A stretch of 64,000 nt of DNA, from assembly GCA_020633125.1 (NCBI GenBank), contig JACKEH010000011.1, positions 1 through 64,000 of the forward strand, given 5' to 3'. Position 1 is the stretch's first letter, and each line of letters begins with the position of its first letter. This document shows, piece after piece, positions 1 to 8,596 of this stretch. Under the pieces are notes generated by a model. It worked only from the letters and a program-made list of their open reading frames with translations, ran no database searches and was not told the DNA's origin. Origin of the DNA: Sandaracinus sp. Its GTDB lineage: Bacteria > Myxococcota_A > Polyangia > Polyangiales > Houyiibacteriaceae. The position numbers and the translations under genes were made by a program.

Positions 1-32
1 GCCGGTTGTCGGCGCGTCGGCGAGGAGAAGCG

Positions 33-1136
33 ATGAAGATTCCGATGTTGGACGTGGCGGCTCAGCACGCGCCCGTGCAGGACGAGCTTCGAGCGGCCTT
101 CGACCGCGTGATGACCCACGGGCAGTTCATCCTCGGGCCCGAGGTCGCGAGCTTCGAGAAGGCCATCGCCGCGTACGTGGGCTGCGAGCACGCGATCGGC
201 GTTTCGAGCGGGACCGACGCGTTGTTGGTCGCGTTGATGGCGCTCGACGTCGGGCCGGGCGACGAGGTCGTCACGACGCCCTTCTCCTTCTTCGCGACCG
301 GTGGCTGCATCGCGCGGCTCGGCGCGAAGCCGGTCTTCGTCGACATCGAAGAGGGCAGCTTCAACCTCGACCCGAAGCTCGTCGCGGCCGCGATCACCGA
401 GCGCACCAAGGCCATCGTGCCGGTGCATCTCTTCGGGCAGAGCGCCGACGTCGAGGCGCTTCGTGCGCACGGCCTGCCGATCGTCGAGGACGCGGCGCAA
501 GCGCTCGGCGCGTCGTCGGCCGCAGGCAACGTCGGCACGTTGGGCGTGCTCGGCTGCTTCAGCTTCTTTCCTTCGAAGAACCTCGGCTGCTTCGGGGACG
601 GCGGGCTCGTCACCACGAACGACGCGGCGCTCGCGGAGAAGGTGCGAATCCTTCGCGCGCACGGCAGCAAGCCGAAGTACTTCCACGCGGTCGTGGGCGG
701 CAACTTCCGACTCGACGCGCTGCAGGCCGCGATCCTCTCGGTGAAGCTTCCGCTCCTGGACGGCTGGCACGAAGGGCGCCGAGCCAACGCGGAGCGCTAC
801 GACGCGCTCTTCGCGGAGGCGAAGCTCCCCACGGAGCGTCTGCGCACACCGCCGCGCCTGCACGAGGGCCACGTCTACAACCAGTACGTGATCCGCACCG
901 ACCGGCGTGACGCGTTGCAGACGCACCTGAACGAAGCGGGCATCGCGACCGCGATCTACTACCCGCTGCCGCTGCACCTGCAGGGTTGCTTCTCGGAGCT
1001 CGGCTACGCCGAGGGCGACCTCCCGATCTCCGAGCGTGCGGCGAAGGAAGTGCTCGCGTTGCCGGTCTACCCCGAGCTCGGCGAGGACGGCCTGCGCTAC
1101 GTCGCGGACACCGTGATTCGATTCCTCGCGGACTGA
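33..1136 (+). CDS. DegT/DnrJ/EryC1/StrS-family PLP aminotransferase
   Basis: A 367-residue fold-type I aminotransferase of the sugar aminotransferase family, which transfers an amino group to a nucleotide-linked keto sugar in surface polysaccharide or antibiotic sugar synthesis. The family pattern is complete: SSGTDALL (about 58-65) for phosphate binding, VEDAAQALGA with Asp153 that pairs with the pyridine nitrogen, and FFPSKNLGCFGDGG with the Schiff-base lysine at about 182. I chose ATG 33 because a GAGGAG ribosome site lies just before it; a TTG 27 bases upstream is in frame but has no such site. The gene probably belongs to a cluster that starts left of the window. The exact sugar substrate cannot be told from sequence. 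Confidence 0.9.
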   Translation: MKIPMLDVAAQHAPVQDELRAAFDRVMTHGQFILGPEVASFEKAIAAYVGCEHAIGVSSGTDALLVALMALDVGPGDEVVTTPFSFFATGGCIARLGAKPVFVDIEEGSFNLDPKLVAAAITERTKAIVPVHLFGQSADVEALRAHGLPIVEDAAQALGASSAAGNVGTLGVLGCFSFFPSKNLGCFGDGGLVTTNDAALAEKVRILRAHGSKPKYFHAVVGGNFRLDALQAAILSVKLPLLDGWHEGRRANAERYDALFAEAKLPTERLRTPPRLHEGHVYNQYVIRTDRRDALQTHLNEAGIATAIYYPLPLHLQGCFSELGYAEGDLPISERAAKEVLALPVYPELGEDGLRYVADTVIRFLAD

Positions 1137-1143
1137 GAGCGCC

Positions 1144-1178
1144 CACCACTTGCACGGATGGAATCCGTGCGAGTGGTG
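1144..1178. repeat. 16-bp inverted repeat just after the aminotransferase
   Basis: Arms at 1144-1159 and 1163-1178 pair over 16 bases with one U-G wobble and a three-base loop. It begins eight bases after the stop codon of the aminotransferase and has no following T tract, so it could be a 3' stabilising hairpin or a non-canonical terminator. Confidence 0.6.
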
Positions 1179-1223
1179 CAACTGATTCGTGCTCTGAGCG
1201 CGGACTTCGGACGACGGAAAACG

Positions 1224-1254
1224 AAAACGCGCGCCTCGAGGGGCGCGCGTTTTT
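1224..1254. terminator. bidirectional intrinsic terminator
   Basis: Perfect 12-base inverted repeat (1224-1235 with 1242-1253, six-base loop), GC-rich in the core and with four A on the left and five T on the right, so it can terminate both strands. It sits between the convergent aminotransferase and peptidyl-prolyl isomerase genes. Confidence 0.85.
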
Positions 1255-1273
1255 CGTGGGGTCGCCGCAGCGC

Positions 1274-2419
1274 TCACTCCGCGGGCGCGGCGTGCATGCC
1301 GGGCGCGTGCATTCCCGGACTGCCCCCGACCTGCGGGTGGCCGTTCGGCAGCGACGCGGCGCCGGGCGGCGGGTTGTCGAGGCGAATCGGTCGCATGCGG
1401 TCGGCGTGAATCTCGGGCGGATGGTCGCGGCGCAGGCCGTCGACGAACTCGTCGATCGCGTGCTGACGCTTCTCGCGCCAGAGCCGCAGCCGAATGCCCT
1501 CCGAAGCCTGCTCGACCGTGCGCTGCTCCGCGGCGCGCCGACCCGTGAGCTTCACGAGACTCCAATGCTCACCGACCGCGATGGGCTCGGTCACCACGGA
1601 GCCGACGTCACCGAGCGAGAAGGTCGCTTCGACGATGGCGGGATCGACCGGGGTGTCGTCCTCGCGCGCGCCAGCCGGAAGACCGTTGCGCGTGAAGTAA
1701 CGCAGGTCGCCGCCGCGAAGCTTCGTCTCGGTGTCGATCGAGTGCCGACGGGCCAGCTCTCGGAACTGACGCGCGTCCGCCGCGCGTGCCTCTTCGAGGA
1801 GCGCCTGGGCTTCTTCGCGGGTCGCGAGCAAGACGTGGCTCGCGCGCACCATCTCGGGGCGTCCGAACTCTTCCGCGTGGGCGTCGTAGTAGGCCTGCAC
1901 CTCTTCGGCCGTGACCGACTCGCGCGTGATGCGCTCGTCGAACTCGGTCTTGATGAGGTTCTGCACGATCGCTTGTTTCACGGAGCGCGTGACGACCTGG
2001 CGGTCGCCGTAGCCCGCGCCCTCGGCCTCACGGGCGAGCAGCTCGAAACGCACGAGCGAATCGGCGAGCTCGCGAAGCTTCGCGGCATCGCGGTAGCGGG
2101 CGCGCAGGAAGGGCGACATCGCGGCGATCTCGTCCTCGATGCGACCCACCGTGATGCGCACGTCGCCGATGGTCGCGTAGACGCGCGCTCGGCGCGCTTC
2201 GTCGGCTTCGCTGCGCACGGCAGCCGGCGTGGCGGGCGCTTGCGTCGGCGCTTCGACCATCGCGCTCGTGACGGTCGCCGCCTCCATGGTCGCGCCGCGA
2301 GGCTGCATCGTCGGCGCTTCCATCGTCGCGGCTTCCATGGTGGGCTGGGCGAGCGCGACGCCGGTGCCCATCGCCGCGGCCAAGAGCACGAGTCGGAGCT
2401 TGCGCATCGCGCGGCTCAT
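1274..2419 (-). CDS. PpiC-type peptidyl-prolyl cis-trans isomerase, exported
   Basis: A 381-residue exported parvulin/SurA-like foldase. The N terminus is a clear signal peptide (basic MRKLR, hydrophobic run, ALAQ cleavage site), followed by a Met-Glu-Ala-Thr-rich stretch of about 35 residues made of near-repeats of TMEA, an all-alpha SurA_N-like segment, and a parvulin domain that starts near VRASHVLLATREEA and includes the GGDLRYFTRNG motif. The C terminus is Pro/His/Met-rich. It should act on outer-membrane or periplasmic clients. The start ATG at 2419 overlaps the stop of the upstream GNAT gene as ATGA, so the two are translationally coupled; a second ATG 12 bases in would also leave the signal peptide intact. 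Confidence 0.85.
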   Translation of the reverse strand: MSRAMRKLRLVLLAAAMGTGVALAQPTMEAATMEAPTMQPRGATMEAATVTSAMVEAPTQAPATPAAVRSEADEARRARVYATIGDVRITVGRIEDEIAAMSPFLRARYRDAAKLRELADSLVRFELLAREAEGAGYGDRQVVTRSVKQAIVQNLIKTEFDERITRESVTAEEVQAYYDAHAEEFGRPEMVRASHVLLATREEAQALLEEARAADARQFRELARRHSIDTETKLRGGDLRYFTRNGLPAGAREDDTPVDPAIVEATFSLGDVGSVVTEPIAVGEHWSLVKLTGRRAAEQRTVEQASEGIRLRLWREKRQHAIDEFVDGLRRDHPPEIHADRMRPIRLDNPPPGAASLPNGHPQVGGSPGMHAPGMHAAPAE

Positions 2420-3339
2420 TCGTCCTCGGCCGGGTTCGCGAGCTTGCGCGTCCAGAGAATCGCGTCGCGCCGGTCGCCGTTGACCTTGATGCCCGACGCC
2501 AGAAGGCCGGTCTTGCGGTAACCCGCGGCGAGGTACGCGGCCGCGAGCATTTCGTCGTCGTTCGGGCCGAACGCGAACGCGCTGACGATACCGCGCTCGG
2601 TGAGCTCGTCGCCGACCTGGCGAAGGCCCGCGACCAACGCGCGAATCTCGTCGTCGTCCGCCGGCGAGCGAAGGACCTCGATCAGCGAGTGACCGAAGCA
2701 GTCCTGGTACTCGCTCATGATGTAGTTCGGGCGCGCCTTCTTGTAGGAGCACTCGTAGTAAGCACGCTCGGCGTCGCGGCCGAAGACGTCGAAGGCGCCG
2801 AGCGCTTCGCCCTTCTTCCACGCGGCATCACGCGCCTTGAACGCGTCGTCGTCGTCGATCTCCGCGACGCTCGCGCCGCGGAACGATTCCGGGATGTCCT
2901 TCGAGAGGCGCTTGCCCGCGTTGATCGTGCGCTCCGCGAGCTTTTGCCCGGCGTCGTCGACCTCGGCGCTCGCCGTCTTGTCGCTGATCACGCAGCCGCA
3001 GAGGTGGCCGTCGCTGCGCTTGTAGAAACCGGGGATGGTTCCTTCACGCACGAAGCCGACCTTGGTCCAGGAGCTCACTTCGTCCTTCTCGACGAGCGTG
3101 ATCACCTTTTGAACGCCTTCTTGTTTGGCGACGCTCTGGATGTAGAGCCGCTTCGCGGGAAGCGCGCCGGCACGAAAGTCGATCACGCGGACGAAGTCGG
3201 TCCGGCGATTGAGGATCATGCAGAGGTACGCGCTGTCGCTGCGGAAGTACATCTCTTCGACGATCGGTGCGTCCTGCTTCGGAGCAGGGGTGCTTCCCGC
3301 GCTCGTCGTTGCCTTCGCCTTCGCTTTCGCTCGCGCCAT
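2416..3339 (-). CDS. GNAT-family acetyltransferase (beta-lysine acetyltransferase-like)
   Basis: A 307-residue soluble protein with two regions that read as GNAT elements: KVGFVREGTIPGFYKRSDGH near residue 90-115 and a C-terminal AAYLAAGYRKTG block followed by a beta strand ending in ILWTRKL. The pattern 'late strand, GYxxxG, beta bulge, W' resembles AblB, the N6-acetyltransferase that makes the osmolyte N-acetyl-beta-lysine, but no lysine 2,3-aminomutase gene is beside it, so I keep only the family name. The start was set at ATG 3339 because a GAGGGG ribosome site precedes it; nine residues further upstream are open but lack a site. The first 20 residues are Lys/Ala-rich and probably disordered. 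Confidence 0.65.
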   Translation of the reverse strand: MARAKAKAKATTSAGSTPAPKQDAPIVEEMYFRSDSAYLCMILNRRTDFVRVIDFRAGALPAKRLYIQSVAKQEGVQKVITLVEKDEVSSWTKVGFVREGTIPGFYKRSDGHLCGCVISDKTASAEVDDAGQKLAERTINAGKRLSKDIPESFRGASVAEIDDDDAFKARDAAWKKGEALGAFDVFGRDAERAYYECSYKKARPNYIMSEYQDCFGHSLIEVLRSPADDDEIRALVAGLRQVGDELTERGIVSAFAFGPNDDEMLAAAYLAAGYRKTGLLASGIKVNGDRRDAILWTRKLANPAEDE

Positions 3340-3412
3340 GACCCCTCGTTGTTGCAGCGGAAACATTCAGGAATCCCGCGGCGCGGCACGCTACGACGCC
3401 AGGGGCAGGGTG

Positions 3413-4351
3413 TCAAAGGGAGGGCGGGGTGCGGGACGCCGGAACCCCGGTTGGCGAGACAAAGAGGGGGTTCGCCCGAAGCCGCTCCGTGGCGAGGTCG
3501 AGGAAGGCCCGCACCTTCGCCGAGGTCGCCCGGCCGCCCCCGTAGACGAGGTGCACCGGCAGGGGCTCCTCCTCGAACGCTTCCAGCACGACCCGGAGGC
3601 GACCGGCCGCGAGCGAGGGGCCGACTTGGTAGGAGAGGGCGCGCGTCAGACCCCAGCCGGACTCGGCCATGTCGATCGCGGCCGCGATCTCGTTGCAGCG
3701 GATGCGGGGCTGCACTCGAACGGAGATCACCTCCGACCGGCCGAAGCGCCACTCGACCGCCGACTGCGCATTCGTGGCCGCGACGAGGCGGTGGGCGCGC
3801 AGGTCGTCCGGGGTCTGCGGCACACCGTGCCGATCGAGGTACGCCGGCGAGCCCGCGACCACACGACGCACGGTGCCGACCGGAATCGCACGCAAGGACG
3901 AGTCGGGCAGACGTCCGATGCGAAGCGCGACGTCGATGCCTTCTTCGACGAGCTGCGTGACGCGGTCGAGCAGCAAGAGCCGCACGTCGAGGTCCGGATG
4001 ACGCTCGCAGAGCTCGGTCACGAGGGGCGCCGCGTAATGACGCCCGAAGAGCACGGGGGCCGTGACGGTGAGCGTGCCGACCGGGGTCGCCCGCACCCCG
4101 GCGGCGAGCGCTTCGGCGGCGTCGACCTCGGCGAGCAAACGCTCGCACTCGGGGAGGTATCGCTCGCCCGCGTCCGAGAGCCTCACCGTGCGTGTGGTGC
4201 GCACGAAGAGCTCCGTGCCGAGCCGCTCCTCGAGGGCCGCCACCGTGCGACTCACCGTCGCGGCGCTGAGAACGAGGTTTCGTCCCGCGCCGACGAAGCT
4301 CCGCTGCCGGGCGACCTCCACGAACACCCGCATCGCTTCGAGTCGGTCCAC
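3413..4351 (-). CDS. LysR-family transcriptional regulator
   Basis: A 312-residue LysR regulator. Residues 1-60 are the winged helix-turn-helix (VEVARQRSFVGAGRNL, then SAATVSRTVAALEERLG as recognition helix) and residues about 90-295 are the periplasmic-binding-like effector domain. The start is GTG 4351; the family normally begins about six residues before the EAM/FV helix, as here. It is divergent from a glutathione S-transferase gene and the 110 bases between them hold a LysR-type palindrome, so regulation of itself and of the transferase gene is the simple expectation. The effector is unknown. Confidence 0.9.
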   Translation of the reverse strand: MDRLEAMRVFVEVARQRSFVGAGRNLVLSAATVSRTVAALEERLGTELFVRTTRTVRLSDAGERYLPECERLLAEVDAAEALAAGVRATPVGTLTVTAPVLFGRHYAAPLVTELCERHPDLDVRLLLLDRVTQLVEEGIDVALRIGRLPDSSLRAIPVGTVRRVVAGSPAYLDRHGVPQTPDDLRAHRLVAATNAQSAVEWRFGRSEVISVRVQPRIRCNEIAAAIDMAESGWGLTRALSYQVGPSLAAGRLRVVLEAFEEEPLPVHLVYGGGRATSAKVRAFLDLATERLRANPLFVSPTGVPASRTPPSL

Positions 4352-4365
4352 GACGCCATCCTATC

Positions 4366-4382
4366 ATTGCGGGTTCTGCAAT
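4366..4382. promoter_or_regulatory. LysR box between divergent lysR and GST genes
   Basis: ATTGC (4366-4370), seven bases, GCAAT (4378-4382): an interrupted palindrome that contains the T-N11-A core typical of LysR recognition sites. It lies 15 bases from the regulator start and 80 bases from the transferase start. A weaker half match, CCAATTATCG, follows at 4401-4410 and could be the activation half-site. Confidence 0.6.
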
Positions 4383-4461
4383 GGACCTTTGCGGAGTGCT
4401 CCAATTATCGCGGTGGACGCAACGGTCTAGGGTGCCTCGAAGCTCGAACCACGGGGTCGCC

Positions 4462-5082
4462 ATGAAGCTCTACCACCACTTTCTCTCCGGACACTCGCAC
4501 CGCGCTCGCCTCTTTCTCAGCCTCGTCGGCGTGGACGTGGAGGTCGTCGACGTCGACCTCGCCGCCCGTGCGCACAAGGCGCCGGAGTTCCTGGCGCTCA
4601 ACCGGTTCGGACAGATCCCGGTGTTGCTCGACGGCGACGCCGTGATCGCGGACTCCAACGCCATCCTGGTCTACGTCGCCAAGAAGCTCGGACGAACGGA
4701 TTGGTTGCCCGAGGAACCCGCCGAAGCCGCGGCGGTGCAGCGTTGGCTCTCCGTGGCCGCGGGGCCGATCGCGTTCGGTCCGGCCGCCGCTCGATTGGTG
4801 ACGGTCTTCGGCGCCGCGCTACGCGCCGACGAAGCGATCGCGCGTGCGCACGCGGTCCTCGCCGTGCTCGAGGCCGAGCTCGAAGGCCGCACGTGGATCG
4901 TCGGGGGCGCGAGCCCGACGATCGCCGACGTCGCGCTCTACAGCTACATCGCGCGGGCTCCCGAGGGGAACGTCGACCTCGGCGCGTACGAGCGGGTGCG
5001 CGCGTGGTTGGCGCGGGTCGAAGCGCTTCCGGGCTTCGTGCCCTTTCATCGCACGCCGGTCGGGCTCGACGCGCAGGGGTGA
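4462..5082 (+). CDS. glutathione S-transferase family protein
   Basis: A 206-residue soluble GST. The thioredoxin-like N domain (1-80) carries the expected beta-alpha-beta start MKLYHHFLSGHSHRAR, the cis-proline motif GQIPVL and the glutathione-gamma-glutamyl contact DSNAI. The alpha-helical C domain ends with the usual SPTIADVALYSYI and a Trp-rich last helix. The catalytic residue is likely Ser9 or Tyr4; the class cannot be assigned with certainty. The gene is divergent from the LysR gene and its TGA overlaps the GTG of the following PNPOx-fold gene by four bases, which makes a two-gene operon under probable LysR control. Confidence 0.9.
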   Translation: MKLYHHFLSGHSHRARLFLSLVGVDVEVVDVDLAARAHKAPEFLALNRFGQIPVLLDGDAVIADSNAILVYVAKKLGRTDWLPEEPAEAAAVQRWLSVAAGPIAFGPAAARLVTVFGAALRADEAIARAHAVLAVLEAELEGRTWIVGGASPTIADVALYSYIARAPEGNVDLGAYERVRAWLARVEALPGFVPFHRTPVGLDAQG

Positions 5083-6026
5083 GCGCCGTGTCCGATTCGA
5101 GCCCCTTCCACGCGGGCGAGCTCGCGCTGCAACGAAGCGTGGGTTCGGCGGAGAAGGTCGACGCCTACGCGCGTCGCGCGATCCGCGACTTCCTGACCGA
5201 GCAGCATCGCGACTTCTTCGCGCAGTTGCCTTTCGTCGTGGCGGCGACGGTCGACGAGGCGGGCGACGTCTGGGCCACGATGCTCACCGGGGCACCCGGC
5301 TTCGTGAGCTCTCCGGATCCTCGAACGTTGCACGTCGCGGCGGGATGGGACGTGGGGGATCCCGCGCGCGAAGGCGGCGCGGTGGGGCGCTCCATCGGGC
5401 TCCTGGGCCTCGAGCCGACCACACGTCGCCGCAACCGACTCAACGGTCTCGTGCGCTCGACGGACGGCGGGCTGCTCGTCGAGGTGCGGGAGAGCTTCGG
5501 GAACTGCCCGCAGTTCATTCGGCAGCGCGACGTCTCGCTCGCGCGCGTGGAGGCCGCGCCGCCGGAAGAGCTCTCGGCGCTCGACGACGAAGCGCGTGCG
5601 CTCGTGTCGGGCGCGGACACCTTCTTCGTCGGCTCCTACGCCGACGTCGAAGGCACACGTCGCGTCGACGTCTCGCACCGCGGGGGGCGGCCCGGCTTCG
5701 TGAAGGTCTCGGAGGCTGGCGTGCTCACCGTGCCGGACTTCGCGGGCAACAACCTCTTCAACACGCTCGGGAACTTCCTCGTCAACCCTCGCGCCGGCCT
5801 GCTCTTCGTCGACTTCGAGTCCGGCGACGTGCTGCAGCTCGTGGGCGACGTCGAGGTTCGAAGCGACGCGTCCGAGCTCGCGACGTTTCGGGGGGCGCAG
5901 CGTCTTTGGACGGTTCGCCCACGACGGATCGTTCGTCGTCGTGGTGCGACGCTTCGAGCGCGAGCGCGGGAAGACGGGGTGTCTCCGAGCACGCTCCGCA
6001 CCGGCTCGTGGGACGAGACGGGCTGA
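5079..6026 (+). CDS. pyridoxamine 5'-phosphate oxidase-fold (FMN-binding) protein
   Basis: A 315-residue split-barrel flavin protein of the 'PNPOx family' often found alone or fused to ferredoxin-reductase modules. The features are the FFAQLPFVVAATVDEAGDVWATML first strands, RNRLNGLV, a FGNCPQFIRQR segment, SYADVEGTRRVDVSHRGGRPGFVKV and LPDFAGN-like NNLFNTLGNFLVNPRAGLLFVDF, all expected positions for FMN binding at the dimer interface. The GTG start overlaps the GST stop (GTGA); a second GTG nine bases on is possible. The enzyme probably reduces or detoxifies a small molecule together with the GST; the substrate is not known. Confidence 0.85.
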   Translation: MSAVSDSSPFHAGELALQRSVGSAEKVDAYARRAIRDFLTEQHRDFFAQLPFVVAATVDEAGDVWATMLTGAPGFVSSPDPRTLHVAAGWDVGDPAREGGAVGRSIGLLGLEPTTRRRNRLNGLVRSTDGGLLVEVRESFGNCPQFIRQRDVSLARVEAAPPEELSALDDEARALVSGADTFFVGSYADVEGTRRVDVSHRGGRPGFVKVSEAGVLTVPDFAGNNLFNTLGNFLVNPRAGLLFVDFESGDVLQLVGDVEVRSDASELATFRGAQRLWTVRPRRIVRRRGATLRARAREDGVSPSTLRTGSWDETG

Positions 6027-6094
6027 CGAAGCCCGCACCCGTTGCCGTCCATCGAGACGCGGTTCTGCCGTGGCGGGAGCGTCGAGCTCGCGCG

Positions 6095-7417
6095 TCAGCC
6101 CGGTTTGGGCGCCGGCACCGACGCCGGACGCGCGGTCTCGGCCTGCTCCACCTTCTCCTCGGGCTCGTCGAGCTCGAAGAGCGCGCGCGCCGCCGCGATC
6201 AGCGCCGCGCCTTCCGGCTCACCGGCCGCGCCCTTGAGCGTCGTCAGCGGTCCGTGAAGGAGCTTGTTCGCCATCGCGGTCGTCATGCGCTCGAGCGTCT
6301 GGCGTTGCTTGTCGTCGAGGCCGCCGAGGCGGGGCAGGGTGCGCTCGAGCTCCGCGCGCAGCGTCTCTTCGAAACGTTGGCGCATCGCGACGATGGTCGG
6401 CGTGAGCTCGAGCGAGCGGCGCCAGACCTCGAACTCGCCGACCTCGATCTCGACGATGCGCTCGGCCGCTTCCGCCGACTTGCGGCGCGCGTCGAGGTTC
6501 TCTTGCGCGACCTTCTGGAGGTCGTCGACGTCGTAGAGGAAGACGTTCTCGAGGTTGCCCACGCGCGGGTCGACGTCACGCGGCACCGCGATGTCGATGA
6601 CGAAGAGCGGCCGGTGGCGGCGCGCCTTCACCACGCCCTTCATCAGGTCTTGGGTGAGCACGAAGCTCGGGCTCGAGGTCGAGCAGATGACGACGTCGAC
6701 CGTGACGAGCTCGGCCGCGAGCTGTTCGTAGCCGATCGCGCTGCCTCCGAGCTCGCGCGCGAGCGTCACCGCCTTCTCCGGCGAGCGGTTGACGACGATC
6801 AGGCGCGAGCCGCTTCCGGCGAGGCTCTTGCCCGCGGCCTCGCCCATCTCGCCGGCGCCGAGCAAGAGCACGCGGCGGCCTTCGAGCTCGCCGAAGATCT
6901 TCTTCGCGAGCGAGGTCGCGATGCTCGAGACGCTGACCGTCCCTTCGGCGATGCCAGTCTCGCTGCGCACACGCTTGGCCACCGCGAAGGCGCGCGTGAA
7001 GCAACGCCCGAGCAAGGTGCCGACGGTGCCGGTCTCGTTCGCGGTCTCGAACGCTTCCTTGAACTGGCCGAGGATCTGCGGTTCGCCGACCACCATCGAG
7101 TCGAGGCTCGCCGCGACGCGGAAGGCGTGACGCACGGCGTCGGCGCCGCGGTGTACGTAGACCACGCCGTCGACCTCGGAGCCGCCCGATCGGGAGCGCA
7201 AATGCTCGCGCGCGGCGTGGGTCGCGCGGCCCGCGTCGGCGGCGACGCCGTAGAGCTCCACGCGGTTGCAGGTCGAGACCATCACGGCCTCTTCGAAGAC
7301 CATGCCGGTCAGCGCACGGAGGAGCTCCGGGAGCTCCCCCTTCGGCGCGGCGAGCCGTTCACGCAGCTCGAGCGGCGCGGTGTGGTGCGAGAGGCCGACG
7401 ACGACCAGGTCGCTCAC
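6095..7417 (-). CDS. hemA: glutamyl-tRNA reductase
   Basis: A 440-residue glutamyl-tRNA reductase, which uses NADPH to reduce glutamyl-tRNA to glutamate-1-semialdehyde, the first step of C5 heme synthesis. The catalytic motif MVSTCNRVELYG places the nucleophilic cysteine at residue 50, as in other HemA proteins; HHTAPLELRER is at 11-21, the Rossmann motif LLLGAGEMGEAAGKSL follows the linker, and the C-terminal dimerisation helix contains the usual LPRLGGLDDKQRQTLERMT. The GTG start overlaps the stop of the upstream CcsA/HemX gene by four bases. The last 40 residues are acidic and Pro-rich, a modest extension. Confidence 0.97.
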   Translation of the reverse strand: MSDLVVVGLSHHTAPLELRERLAAPKGELPELLRALTGMVFEEAVMVSTCNRVELYGVAADAGRATHAAREHLRSRSGGSEVDGVVYVHRGADAVRHAFRVAASLDSMVVGEPQILGQFKEAFETANETGTVGTLLGRCFTRAFAVAKRVRSETGIAEGTVSVSSIATSLAKKIFGELEGRRVLLLGAGEMGEAAGKSLAGSGSRLIVVNRSPEKAVTLARELGGSAIGYEQLAAELVTVDVVICSTSSPSFVLTQDLMKGVVKARRHRPLFVIDIAVPRDVDPRVGNLENVFLYDVDDLQKVAQENLDARRKSAEAAERIVEIEVGEFEVWRRSLELTPTIVAMRQRFEETLRAELERTLPRLGGLDDKQRQTLERMTTAMANKLLHGPLTTLKGAAGEPEGAALIAAARALFELDEPEEKVEQAETARPASVPAPKPG

Positions 7418-8214
7418 GTGAGCGCTCCGTCGCGAAGGGCGTAGCCGACGAGAACGGCGGCGGCGCACAAGAAGCCGACGATGGTGCCGATGGCGGCGCG
7501 TCGTCCACGCCAACCCGCCGCGAGACGAAGCACCAGCACTCCGGCGAAGAGCACCCACGACGCGAGGCCGAAGGCCTGCGGGCTCGTGACCATCACGCCT
7601 TGCTGCACACGCGTCGCCCAGAAGGCGCCGGTGACGACGCCGACGGTCAGGAGCGGAAAACCGACGCTCACCGCGCGAAGGCTGAACCCGTCGAGCACGT
7701 CGAGGGCGGGCAGCCGCTCGAAGACGCCCGAGAGCTTCTTCTGGCGGAGCATGCGCTCCTGGATGACGTACGCGACCGCGGAGCCGAACGCGAGCGCGAA
7801 GGCCACGAGGCCGAGCACGTTCACGCCGATGTGGAAGGGCAGGAGCGCCGAACGGGTGTCGTCGGAGACGTCACCGACGCTGCGACCGAGGCCGGCGCCG
7901 AGAAAGAAGAAGAGCGCGACCGGCGTGATGAACGCGCCGAGGATCGCGATGCTCTTGCGGCGCAGGCCCGCGAGCAGAAAGGCGCCGACGATGCCCAGCG
8001 AGAGAAAGGTCAGCGTCTGATGCACGCGACCCATCGGCGGGCCGCCGCTCGAATAGTCGAAGCCGAGGTAGACCCCGTGCAGCACGACCGCGAGCAGGAG
8101 CGCGCCGTGCGCGAAACGGCCCGGGCCGTCCGTGCCTCGCGTGAGGGTCAGGAGGTAGAGCGCGCTGCTGACGGCGTAGGCGACGGCGGCAGCGACGAAG
8201 AAGGTCGCGACCAC
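7414..8214 (-). CDS. CcsA/HemX-type cytochrome c assembly membrane protein
   Basis: A 266-residue integral membrane protein with about eight hydrophobic segments, of the cytochrome c assembly family that includes CcsA and HemX. A conserved His lies in VHQTLTFLSL and another in PFHIGVNVLGLVAFALAFG, both in segments that bind heme in the family, followed by the cytosolic basic loop IQERMLRQKK. Its position directly before hemA, with a GTGA overlap, is the classical hemX-hemA arrangement and suggests a role in heme handling. I took GTG 8214, seven bases after an AGGTGA site, rather than the longer open frame that would run into the preceding gene. Confidence 0.85.
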   Translation of the reverse strand: MVATFFVAAAVAYAVSSALYLLTLTRGTDGPGRFAHGALLLAVVLHGVYLGFDYSSGGPPMGRVHQTLTFLSLGIVGAFLLAGLRRKSIAILGAFITPVALFFFLGAGLGRSVGDVSDDTRSALLPFHIGVNVLGLVAFALAFGSAVAYVIQERMLRQKKLSGVFERLPALDVLDGFSLRAVSVGFPLLTVGVVTGAFWATRVQQGVMVTSPQAFGLASWVLFAGVLVLRLAAGWRGRRAAIGTIVGFLCAAAVLVGYALRDGALT

Positions 8215-8218
8215 GGGA

Positions 8219-8596
8219 TCACCTGCCGAGGAAGAAGCGCGCGACGCGGTCGAGGGTCTCGTGGCCGGTCGGTGCGTAGGACGAGGGGGCGTCACCGTCG
8301 AAGATCGGCTCGCCGAGGAAGCCTTCGACGACCGTGTAGGCCGACTCGTTCAGGATCAGGGAGTCCGACACGTGCTCGCCGCCCAGCGCGGCGACGGCTT
8401 CGACGTCGCGCACGGTGCCGATGAGCCCGGCGTCGTCTCCGCCGCCCGCGATCTCTTCGAGCACGTGAATCGCGGTCTTCAGCTGAAAGCGCTGGCCGCC
8501 CGCGACCGTCAGCACGTCACCGTCGACCTGGACGTGCCCTTCGGTCATCCAGACGTCGAGGGTCTCCTGAGAGACGAAGAGTCGATGCTCGGCCAT
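8219..8596 (-). CDS. conserved hypothetical protein upstream of hemX-hemA
   Basis: A 125-residue soluble protein with no signal peptide or membrane segment and no family that I recognise. It is acidic, has few cysteines, and reads as two short beta-rich parts (VQVDGDVLTVAGGQRFQLKT and a middle GLIGTVRDVEAV) and a helical end. The stop lies four bases before the GTG of the CcsA/HemX gene, so it leads a three-gene operon that ends with hemA. A regulatory or structural job in heme or cytochrome maturation is inference from context only. Confidence 0.7.
   Translation of the reverse strand: MAEHRLFVSQETLDVWMTEGHVQVDGDVLTVAGGQRFQLKTAIHVLEEIAGGGDDAGLIGTVRDVEAVAALGGEHVSDSLILNESAYTVVEGFLGEPIFDGDAPSSYAPTGHETLDRVARFFLGR

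Noticed and set aside
5900..6026. A frameshift at the end of the PNPOx-fold gene
   Set aside because: The Arg-rich end looked suspicious, but the final SPSTLRTGSW is the normal ending of this family, so the frame is kept.
4844..7444. A very long plus-strand open frame (over 860 codons) opposite hemA
   Set aside because: It is Arg/Ala-rich without any domain and overlaps the well-supported GST, PNPOx-fold and hemA genes; a GC-rich antisense artefact.
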